Shown here: one piece after another, positions 40,866-48,137 of the stretch | How the letters are laid out: the number at the start of each line of letters is the position of its first letter | How positions within the stretch are numbered: position 1 is the stretch's first letter | NCBI GenBank assembly: GCA_016873995.1 | Contig: VGVR01000017.1 | Location: forward strand, 1 to 64,000 | Reading direction: 5' to 3' | Length of the DNA stretch: 64,000 bases | DNA from: Gemmatimonadota bacterium | GTDB taxonomy: Bacteria > Gemmatimonadota > Gemmatimonadetes > Longimicrobiales > Gaopeijiaceae | The notes under the pieces: model-generated | Seen by the model: the letters and a program-made list of their open reading frames with translations, nothing else | Databases searched by the model: none | What the model was told of the DNA's origin: nothing | Program-made: the position numbers and the translations under genes

Positions 40866-42359
40866 ATGACGTCGACAGCTCGGCATCTAGCAGTGATCTC
40901 CGGGGGTGGCGCCGCCCTCGGTGTGGCGCTGGCGCTCATCGCCTCGGGCGTCGTACCGCGCGCCGTGGCTGCCCCGCCGCCCGCGTACGAGCTCGCGCCG
41001 CTTCCCGAGGACATCGACTCGATCACCCCGCTCGAGGCGGCGGCGCGGTCAGTCGCGTCTTGCGCCGCACCCTGCCGGGGGATCGTCTACGCGTGGACGC
41101 CGCGCATGCCGCTCTCGCGGTCAGGGATCCCCAACGTCGTCGAAGCGGCCGGCTCGCTCGGGGTGCAGGTGGTACTCGTCTCCACCGAGGAGCTACTCGA
41201 CTACGCCGCCGGCCATCACCCGGGTGCCGTCGGCGGCATTGCTTTCGCGGACGAGATGCTCGAGGTGGGTGCGCTGACGCATGCGCCCGCGATCGTGGTG
41301 CACTCGGGAAGCGAGATCGTCGGCTCGGCGATTCTGGGCTACAAGCGAGCGGAAGCCTACGAGTCGCTCTTGGGCGCTCGACTCGCTGAGTCTGGCGCAG
41401 TGCCCTCGACGGCTCTCTCGAGCACGCGCAACCTGCGTTCGCCGTCGACATCCTCCCTGCCAACGCACGCCGTGCGCACGGGACCCGCGCCCCAGGCAAC
41501 GATCGACCGCCCAGCGGTCGGGCTGCCGGGCGCCTACTTCCGCTGGGTGCCCGGCACGCGCAAAGTCGCGTACGAGTCGGACCGGAGCATCTATCTGCTC
41601 GATCTCGACGACGGCGAGAACAGTGTCGCGCCCGGGTGGATCGACTTCGTGCCGACGCCCGACGGCCGCTACTTCGTGACGCCGGGTCCTGGCAACGAAG
41701 GTCTCACGTTCTTCGACGCGCGCGACGTGTTTTCCGCCGCGGAGCGGAACCGCAGCATGGCGGTGGAGGCGATCTTCACGGACATGCGCATGCGCGACCA
41801 GTATCCGTCCGTCGGCATCCTCGCGCGCGATCAGACAGGTACGCGGTACCGTGTCCTCACGAGCTGGTTCGAAGGGCTCCTCTACCGCGACTACGAGGTG
41901 AGCGTGAACGCTGCAACCGGCGCGTCGAGCGTGCGGCCGATTGGCGAGCCGGTGGTGCCGTGCGACGGGTACGCGCTCTCTACGCCGATCATGTCGCAGG
42001 ATGGGCGCGAGGTCGCGGCACGCGACGAGCGCACCGGCACGACCAAGATCTTCGCGATCGAGGAGGAAGGCCGTTGCACCGAGGTGCTCGACTTCGGCAT
42101 GGGGACCAGCAAGGTCGCGTGGCATGCGAGCGGACAGAGAGTCGCGTTCTCGACGCCCCGGCGCGGGCGTGGAGGCGCCGGCGGCGAAGGCATCTTCGTG
42201 TTCGATCGCGCTTCCGGCGAGGTCGCCGCGGTGCCTGGCAGCTCGGGTGCGAGCCGACTGGCGTTCCCCGACTTCGTGGGCGACGACGTCGTATTCCTCG
42301 TTCCGGGGGACGCCACAGGCGCCGGGAGCTTCTTTCGTTTGGTCGGGGGGATGGAGTAG
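40866..42359 (+). CDS. Thioredoxin-like plus beta-propeller (PD40-like) protein
   Basis: From ATG 40866 the product is 497 aa. A signal anchor (AVISGGGAALGVALALIASGVV) precedes a domain of about 110 residues reading CRGIVYAWTPRMPLSRSGI, GVQVVLVSTEELLDYAA and APAIVVHSGSEIVGSAILGY, which has a thioredoxin-like order of strands but no CxxC. The rest consists of propeller-like repeats (WVPGTRKVAYESD, PTPDGRYFVT, VAWHASGQRVAFS). It probably acts as an extracytoplasmic binding protein. It is two bases upstream of the M19 dipeptidase gene, so both are coexpressed. Confidence 0.62.
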   Translation: MTSTARHLAVISGGGAALGVALALIASGVVPRAVAAPPPAYELAPLPEDIDSITPLEAAARSVASCAAPCRGIVYAWTPRMPLSRSGIPNVVEAAGSLGVQVVLVSTEELLDYAAGHHPGAVGGIAFADEMLEVGALTHAPAIVVHSGSEIVGSAILGYKRAEAYESLLGARLAESGAVPSTALSSTRNLRSPSTSSLPTHAVRTGPAPQATIDRPAVGLPGAYFRWVPGTRKVAYESDRSIYLLDLDDGENSVAPGWIDFVPTPDGRYFVTPGPGNEGLTFFDARDVFSAAERNRSMAVEAIFTDMRMRDQYPSVGILARDQTGTRYRVLTSWFEGLLYRDYEVSVNAATGASSVRPIGEPVVPCDGYALSTPIMSQDGREVAARDERTGTTKIFAIEEEGRCTEVLDFGMGTSKVAWHASGQRVAFSTPRRGRGGAGGEGIFVFDRASGEVAAVPGSSGASRLAFPDFVGDDVVFLVPGDATGAGSFFRLVGGME

Positions 42360-42361
42360 CC

Positions 42362-43648
42362 ATGCTCACCCTTCGTATTCGCGTTGTTGCGTTCGCCGCC
42401 GCGATCGCGGCCCCGTGCGCGGCGTGCGCGCCGACGGAGGCTCCCGAGTCCGAGGCGGAACTCGAGGCCCGCGCCCGTGCCGTACACGCCGCCGCGCTCA
42501 CGATCGACACGCACGACGACATCCCCTTCGACTTCGCCACACCCGAGGTCGACCCGCTGAACGCGGACCGTCAGGTCAACCTCGAGAAGATGCGCGCTGG
42601 CGGGCTCGATGTCGGCTTCTTCATCGTCTACGTGGGGCAGGGGGCGCGCACGCGGGACGGCTATCGCGAAGCCGCCGAAGGGGCGGTCACCAAGTTCGAG
42701 GCCATCCACCGCATGGCCGAGCAGATGTATCCCGACCAGATCGAGATCGCGTACCGCGCCGACGACGTCGAGCGCATCCACGCGACCGGCAAGCTCGTAG
42801 CGGCGATCGGCATCGAGAACGGGTACGTGATCGGCCGAGACATCTCGCTCCTCGCCGACTACTTCGACCGCGGCGCCCGCTACATGACGCTCGCGCACAA
42901 CGGGCACAACGACATCGCGGATTCCGCGCAGCCGCGCTCGCAGCTCGGCGACGCCCTCGAGGAGCACGACGGCCTGAGCGCGTTCGGCGAACAGGTCGTG
43001 GCCGAGATGAACCGCCTCGGCATCATGGTCGACATCTCGCACATCTCGAAGGATGCCGCGCTCGACGCGATCCGAGCCTCACGCGCTCCCGTCATCGCGT
43101 CGCACTCGGCGACCGTGGGTGTACAGCCGCACCCGCGCAACCTCGACGACGAGGCGCTGCTCGCGCTCCGCGACAACGGGGGCGTCGTGCAGGTGGTCGC
43201 GTACCCCGCCTACGTGAAGGCGACGCCGCCCGAAAAGGCGGAGGAGCTGGCCGAGCTGCGCTACATGCGCGGCTTTCCGGGCACGTTCGGTCCAGACAGC
43301 CTCGAGACCATGTCGTCGCAGGACAAGTTCGAGTACGAGATGGGCATTCGCGCGCTCGAGGTGAAGTACCCGCCTCCTAGCGTCGTCGACTTGGTGAACC
43401 ACATCGACTACGCCGTGAAGCTGATTGGCATCGACCACGTGGGGATCAGCTCGGACTTCGACGGGGGCGGGGGCGTCCTCCACTGGGACGACGCCTCCGA
43501 GACGCCCAACGTCACGCTCGAGCTGGTGCGGCGCGGCTACTCCGAGGAGGACATCGCCAAGCTCTGGGGCGGAAATCTGCTCCGGGTGTGGCGCGAGGTG
43601 GAGCGGGTGGCGGGGGAGACTACTCCTGCTCCGCCTCCGGCGCGATGA
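42362..43648 (+). CDS. M19-family membrane dipeptidase, lipoprotein
   Basis: Zinc dipeptidase (renal-dipeptidase type), 428 aa. A lipoprotein-like signal peptide (IAAPCAAC) directs it out of the cytoplasm. Metal ligands are visible: THDD (His-x-Asp) near residue 45, Glu in IGIENGYVIG, His in DISHIS and His in IASHSATVG; LWGGNLLRVW is the typical C-terminal signature. It should hydrolyse dipeptides, possibly including D-amino acid forms. Its last 29 bases overlap the 3' end of the convergent Sat-CysC gene. Confidence 0.9.
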   Translation: MLTLRIRVVAFAAAIAAPCAACAPTEAPESEAELEARARAVHAAALTIDTHDDIPFDFATPEVDPLNADRQVNLEKMRAGGLDVGFFIVYVGQGARTRDGYREAAEGAVTKFEAIHRMAEQMYPDQIEIAYRADDVERIHATGKLVAAIGIENGYVIGRDISLLADYFDRGARYMTLAHNGHNDIADSAQPRSQLGDALEEHDGLSAFGEQVVAEMNRLGIMVDISHISKDAALDAIRASRAPVIASHSATVGVQPHPRNLDDEALLALRDNGGVVQVVAYPAYVKATPPEKAEELAELRYMRGFPGTFGPDSLETMSSQDKFEYEMGIRALEVKYPPPSVVDLVNHIDYAVKLIGIDHVGISSDFDGGGGVLHWDDASETPNVTLELVRRGYSEEDIAKLWGGNLLRVWREVERVAGETTPAPPPAR

Positions 43649-45311
43649 ACCCTTCGTTCTCGAGGTAGAGCAGCACCTTCGCCGCGGCTTCCTCGACGGA
43701 GAGCTTGTCGGTCTCGAGCACGATCTCGGCGTTCTCGGGCGCCTCGTACGGATCGTCGATGCCGGTGAACCCCTTGATGAGCCCCGCGCGCGCCTTGGCA
43801 TAGAGCCCCTTCCGGTCGCGCTGCTCGCACACCTCGATGGGCGCGTTGATGTACACCTCGATGAACGCGCCCACCGCGTCGATCATCTGCCGTACTTCGC
43901 GGCGCACCGCGCGATAGGGTGCGATCGGCGCGCAGATGGCGGCGCCGTGGTTCTTGGTGATCTCGCTCGCGACGTAGCCGATGCGCTTGATGTTCAGGTC
44001 GCGGTGCTCCTTGGAGAACCCGAGCTCGCTGGAGAGGTGCTTCCGCACCAGATCACCGTCGAGCATGGTGACGGGACGCGTCTGCACCTCCATGAGCTTC
44101 GCCATGATCACGTTGGCTATCGTCGACTTGCCGGAGCCCGAGAGTCCCGTGAGGAAGAGCGTGAAGCCCTGCCGCGAGCGGTCCGGATACCGCATGCGCA
44201 GCTCCTTCACCACCTCTGGATAGGTGAACCAGTCCGGGATGTCCGCGCCCTCACGCAGGCGACGGCGCAACTCGGTGCCCGAGATGTTGAGCACGCGGCC
44301 GCCCTCCGGGATCTTCGAGACGGGCCAGTACTCGCCCTTGTCCTCGTAGTAGACCATCTCCTCGAACGAGACGACCTCGATGCCGACCTCCTTCTGGTGC
44401 TTCTCGGCGAGTTGCTGCGCGTCGTACGGGCCGTAGAAGCCCTTCCCGGTCTTCGGGTTGCTGGGGCCTGCGTGGTCGCGGCCGACGATGAAGTGCGTGG
44501 CGCCGTAGTTCTTGCGGATCATGGAGTGCCACACCGCCTCGCGCGGCCCGCCCATGCGCATCGCCAGGGGGAGCAGGCTCACCATGCCGGAGTGCGGCGG
44601 CATGTGCTTGATGACCGCTTCGTAGCAGCGTACGCGCGTGAAGTAGTCCACGTCGCCGGGGTTCGTCATGCCGACGACCGGATGGATCAGCAGGTTCCCC
44701 TCGATCATCTGCGCGGCGCGGCGCGCGAGCTCTGCGTGCGCGCGGTGCATCGGGTTGCGCGTCTGGAACGCGACGATGCGCTTCCACCCCAGGCGCGCGA
44801 ACTCCGCCTTGAGCTCGGCAGGTGTGTGACGGAGGTGCCGGAACGTGTGGTGCGGCGGCAGCTCGACGCCCTCGAGCGCACCGCCCACGTAGGCCGGGTG
44901 GCTCTTCTTCAGCTCGAAGACGCCAGGGTGCCCGTCGTCGGTGGTGCCGAGCACGCTCTCGGCCTCGGCGTCCTTGTTCGGCATCCACACGTCCGAGACC
45001 GACAGGATTGCGAGGACCATTCCCTCGGGGTGGCGGAGCGCGACACGTGCGCCGCTCTTCAGCGTGCCGGCGAAGTCATTCGTCACGTCGAGCGTGATCG
45101 GCATCGGCCAGAGCTTGCCGTCGGCGAGCCGCATGTTCGCGACCACGCCGTCGTAGTCCTTCTGGCCGAGGTATCCGTTCAGCGGCGAGAACGCGCCGTT
45201 CAGGAGCAGCTCGAGGTCCCAGATCTGCCGGAACGTGAGGTCCCAGCTCGGGAGGTGAACGGCTTCCTTCTTGAGATCCTGGATGTTCGTCGGTGATGCC
45301 AGCAGAGACAC
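43620..45311 (-). CDS. Bifunctional sulfate adenylyltransferase / adenylylsulfate kinase
   Basis: Converts sulfate to APS and then to PAPS. From GTG 45311 (AAGGG upstream) the 563-aa protein has an N-terminal ATP sulfurylase domain with FQTRNPMHRAH (about 180-192) and GRDHAGP, and a C-terminal APS kinase domain with Walker A GLSGSGKS (about 388-395), DGDLVRKHL and FIEVYINAP. The frame extends further upstream, but that segment has no coding character. The Sat-CysC order is as in several environmental bacteria and links to the sulfur cassette at 19-22 kb. Confidence 0.92.
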   Translation of the reverse strand: MSLLASPTNIQDLKKEAVHLPSWDLTFRQIWDLELLLNGAFSPLNGYLGQKDYDGVVANMRLADGKLWPMPITLDVTNDFAGTLKSGARVALRHPEGMVLAILSVSDVWMPNKDAEAESVLGTTDDGHPGVFELKKSHPAYVGGALEGVELPPHHTFRHLRHTPAELKAEFARLGWKRIVAFQTRNPMHRAHAELARRAAQMIEGNLLIHPVVGMTNPGDVDYFTRVRCYEAVIKHMPPHSGMVSLLPLAMRMGGPREAVWHSMIRKNYGATHFIVGRDHAGPSNPKTGKGFYGPYDAQQLAEKHQKEVGIEVVSFEEMVYYEDKGEYWPVSKIPEGGRVLNISGTELRRRLREGADIPDWFTYPEVVKELRMRYPDRSRQGFTLFLTGLSGSGKSTIANVIMAKLMEVQTRPVTMLDGDLVRKHLSSELGFSKEHRDLNIKRIGYVASEITKNHGAAICAPIAPYRAVRREVRQMIDAVGAFIEVYINAPIEVCEQRDRKGLYAKARAGLIKGFTGIDDPYEAPENAEIVLETDKLSVEEAAAKVLLYLENEGFIAPEAEQE

Positions 45312-45485
45312 GTCGTCGCCCTTTGTCTGTTGTCTGTGCTGCGTCGTCGCCCGGGCGCGAGTCGCAGAGTGTCGTCGATGTTTCGTCGGGTGCAAGTCGT
45401 CCCCGTCGGGACGCGACACCCTGGTTCAGGGCTCCGCGCTTCCTCGGACACTGGAAGCGGCGAAGCGCCGGAGTGTAATGCGGAT

Positions 45486-45507
45486 GGCGCCCCAGGGAAG
45501 GGGCGCC
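45486..45507 (-). terminator. Terminator-like hairpin after the MORN-like gene
   Basis: Perfect 8-bp arms GGCGCCCC / GGGGCGCC with a 6-nt loop start nine bases past the stop codon of the MORN-like gene. No U-tract follows. It also marks the boundary with the Sat-CysC leader. Confidence 0.5.
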
Positions 45508-45516
45508 GACCTCAGG

Positions 45517-46092
45517 CTACTCGCCCCCCGCGGGGCAGGGTGCGTAGCTGATCGGATCTTCGGCGCGCATGCCTCCTCCGTCGACCGGGACCCACCGGTA
45601 CCATTCACCGCACGGCCGACCCGCCGAGTACGCGCCGCGCTCGGCGAGCTCGCCGCCACGAATCGACGCGCCGCCGCCCGCGTGCGTGACGATGCTGTTC
45701 GCCAACGCGCGCGACCAGCGCGACTCGTAGTCGCCATCGAGGAGGCCATCCACGTAGGTGCCCTTGTCCGATGGCGTTCCTTCGCGGAACCACCCCTCGA
45801 ACGGGCCGTTGAGCACGCCGTTTCGCCACGTCTCACGCAGCTCGAGGTGGCCCTCCAGAAAGTACGTCTCGCGCACGCCGTCCCAGCGGCCGTTGAGCAG
45901 CGTCCCGCGCTCCCTCACCTGCGTCGCGTTCCACATGGACACCACTAGGCCCGTGTACGGCTCGAGCGTCTCGCGGTGGAGGTACACGCCGCGGCGGTCG
46001 ATCAACTGGTCGAAGTTCAGCGGCGTCTGAGCGGATACACCGTGGTGGAGGCCGGCGAGCAGGCCGAGAGCCAAGAACAGAGATCGCTGCAT
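45517..46092 (-). CDS. Secreted MORN/YwqK-like repeat protein
   Basis: From ATG 46092 the product is 191 aa with a signal peptide ending near GVSAQ. It has MORN-like repeats in which a Gly-x-x-(W/L)xG core recurs: NGRWDGVRETYF, NGVLNGPFEGWFREG and DGLLDGDYESRW, as in YwqK-antitoxin-like proteins. Membrane or glycan association is inferred; no catalytic residue. It is followed by a hairpin terminator and lies upstream of Sat-CysC on the same strand. Confidence 0.65.
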   Translation of the reverse strand: MQRSLFLALGLLAGLHHGVSAQTPLNFDQLIDRRGVYLHRETLEPYTGLVVSMWNATQVRERGTLLNGRWDGVRETYFLEGHLELRETWRNGVLNGPFEGWFREGTPSDKGTYVDGLLDGDYESRWSRALANSIVTHAGGGASIRGGELAERGAYSAGRPCGEWYRWVPVDGGGMRAEDPISYAPCPAGGE

Positions 46093-46246
46093 AGCGCTGT
46101 AGAGTACCTGGGGGAAGTGTCGGCAACGGTCTATACACACCTTACGGCCCTCGAGGGTTGCAGGCTACGGGGCGGATGGTCGCGACCGCCTTGTCCCACC
46201 CCACCCGTTCCCGTACCCTCCGCACTCCCCGTCTCTCGGAGGGTGC

Positions 46247-47299
46247 ATGAAGTACCGCGTTCTCGGTGATACCGGCGTGTTCGTCTCGGAGCTCTGCCTC
46301 GGCGCCATGACGTTCGGCGGCAGCGGCGGCATTTGGCAGACGATCGGGGGCCTCGGGCAGGCGGAGGTCGACGCCCTCGTCGGCCGGTCGCTCCAGGCCG
46401 GGATCAACTTCATCGACACCGCGAACGTGTACTCCCTGGGCATCTCGGAGACCATGCTCGGGCGCGCGCTCTACGGAAGGAAGCGTCACGACGTCGTGCT
46501 CGCCACCAAGGTGCGCGGCCGCATGGGCATGGGGGCCAACGAGGTCGGCCTCTCGCGGCTGCACATCATGCAGGAGGTGGAGGCGAGCCTGAAGCGACTC
46601 GATACCGATTACATCGATCTATATCAGATACACCGGCCGGACCTCGAGACGAATATCGAGGATACGCTGCGCGCGCTCGACGATCTCGTGCGTCAGGGCA
46701 AGGTGCGCTACATCGGCTGCTCGAACCTGCCGGCATGGCAGCTCATGAAGTCACTCGCGGTCTCGAGGGCCGAGGGGCTCGAGCGCTTCAGGTCCACGCA
46801 GTCGTATTACTCGCTCGTCGGCCGTCAGCTCGAGTGGGACACCATCCCGCTCGCCCAGGACCAGAAGCTCGGCCTCCTGGTGTGGAGCCCGCTCGCCGGC
46901 GGGTTCCTGTCGGGCAAGTTCACGCGCGACATGACCGGAGAAGGCCGCCGGAAGACGTTCGACTTCCCGCCCGTCGACAAGGCGAAGGGCTACGACATCG
47001 TCGACGCGCTCGCCAAGGTCGCGAGCGCGCGCGGCGTGAGCGTCGCGCAGGTCGCGCTGGCGTGGGTGCTCGCGAACAAGGCGGTGACGAGCGTGATCAT
47101 CGGCGTGCGCAGCCTGAAGCAGCTCGACGACAACTTGGGCGCGGTGGACCTCGAGCTGACCTCCGAAGAGCTGAAGGCGCTCGACGAGGTGAGTCGCATT
47201 CCGGCGGCGTATCCGCTCTGGATGGACACACTCGGCTCGGACCGCCGCCCGGGTGAGACGCGCCGCTACGAAGACGCGACGAAGCCGGCGGCGCGGTAG
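46247..47299 (+). CDS. Aldo/keto reductase
   Basis: A 350-aa NAD(P)H-dependent aldo/keto reductase with a GGAGG ribosome binding site. The catalytic tetrad is in place: Asp in FIDTANVYS with Tyr three residues later, Lys in VLATKVRG, and His in DLYQIHRPD. The C-terminal SVIIGVRSLKQLDDNL segment is the cofactor-binding region. The MTFGG opening resembles the YajO/Tas-like group. The natural substrate is unknown. Confidence 0.9.
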   Translation: MKYRVLGDTGVFVSELCLGAMTFGGSGGIWQTIGGLGQAEVDALVGRSLQAGINFIDTANVYSLGISETMLGRALYGRKRHDVVLATKVRGRMGMGANEVGLSRLHIMQEVEASLKRLDTDYIDLYQIHRPDLETNIEDTLRALDDLVRQGKVRYIGCSNLPAWQLMKSLAVSRAEGLERFRSTQSYYSLVGRQLEWDTIPLAQDQKLGLLVWSPLAGGFLSGKFTRDMTGEGRRKTFDFPPVDKAKGYDIVDALAKVASARGVSVAQVALAWVLANKAVTSVIIGVRSLKQLDDNLGAVDLELTSEELKALDEVSRIPAAYPLWMDTLGSDRRPGETRRYEDATKPAAR

Positions 47300-47312
47300 G
47301 AGGGCGGGGGGT

Positions 47313-47897
47313 CTACGGGTCCAACCCGCGGCGGAGTCGTTCGAGTTGTTCGACGAGTCCTTCGCGCCCTGGGGTCGCCGCGAGTTCGTGTCCCCAGCGC
47401 GCCAGGTAGTCCCACTCGATCTCCGGCCTCTTCCGGCGCACCACACCGCGCACATCCTCGAGATCACGCGCCCGCCCCGCGAACAGCTTGTGCAGGATCA
47501 GATCCTCGGGGGTCGCGAAAGGCACGCTGGCGCCTCCGACCGACAAGCGTTCTGCGCGCCCGATGGCTTGGGCCTCGTACGGCGTCGTGGAGAAGATGAA
47601 GTCGACGCGGACGCCCGTGGCGCGATCATCCGCTGGCAGGACAAACGTCTCCTGAACGAACGTGCGGGGCTGCTCCGGTAGTGGCTCCAGCCGAGTCGAT
47701 TCGCAGAGCTCCAGGATCTCGCCCAGGCGGATCGGCGGCACACCGAGCGTGACATCAATGTCCTGGGTCAGGCGCGGCTCACCGTGCACGAGGACGGCCT
47801 GTCCGCCGATGAGCATGAAGGGAATCTTCCGCTCGTCGAGCGCGCTCGAGATCCGCGCGAGAATGCCGGCGAAGTCAGGGCTTTGGCGGGAGCCCAT
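47313..47897 (-). CDS. Nucleotidyltransferase (AbiEii/MNT-like), toxin-like
   Basis: A 194-aa protein with the nucleotidyltransferase core FMLIGGQAVLVHGEPRLTQDIDVTL: the GG motif and the Asp-x-Asp pair that binds Mg2+ (about residues 31-50), and a third acidic residue in RVDFIFST. Such proteins (AbiEii/DUF6036-like) act as toxins or defence factors in type IV or MNT-like systems. It overlaps the upstream 71-aa gene by 23 bp, which suggests a two-gene module. Its stop lies 13 nt from the convergent aldo/keto reductase stop. Confidence 0.82.
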   Translation of the reverse strand: MGSRQSPDFAGILARISSALDERKIPFMLIGGQAVLVHGEPRLTQDIDVTLGVPPIRLGEILELCESTRLEPLPEQPRTFVQETFVLPADDRATGVRVDFIFSTTPYEAQAIGRAERLSVGGASVPFATPEDLILHKLFAGRARDLEDVRGVVRRKRPEIEWDYLARWGHELAATPGREGLVEQLERLRRGLDP

Positions 47898-48090
47898 TGA
47901 TGGCGCGTGCGATGGCGAGATCGGCTTCGAGGTCCTCTCTCCAGTCCGAAGGGAAGTCCGGGTTGAGCGCCACCGCCTCGTTCCAGAGTGCCGCCACGAT
48001 CGCCATTGCCTCCTCGGGCGTGCGCGCGGCCGTCCGCTCGCGCGCGTACGTGGTCTCGAAGTCGTCGAGTAGCGGGGAGGGCCGAAGCAT
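47875..48090 (-). CDS. Small conserved partner of the nucleotidyltransferase
   Basis: A 71-aa protein from ATG 48090: an N-terminal DDFETTYARERTAART, then EAMAIVAALWNEAVALNP and DLEADLAIARAINGLPPKP. It is probably all-helical. I recognise this type of small protein as a usual upstream neighbour of such nucleotidyltransferases, but it carries no named domain. The overlap with the downstream gene suggests coupled translation. An antitoxin role is inferred from context only. Confidence 0.68.
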   Translation of the reverse strand: MLRPSPLLDDFETTYARERTAARTPEEAMAIVAALWNEAVALNPDFPSDWREDLEADLAIARAINGLPPKP

Positions 48091-48137
48091 GCCCGAATCT
48101 ACCGAAAGCCAGCGTTTGGGCGCGACATCCGTTCGGC

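Noticed and set aside
45312-45485. Regulatory RNA in the Sat-CysC leader
   Set aside because: The leader shows no conserved pattern or strong stem apart from the hairpin that ends the upstream gene.
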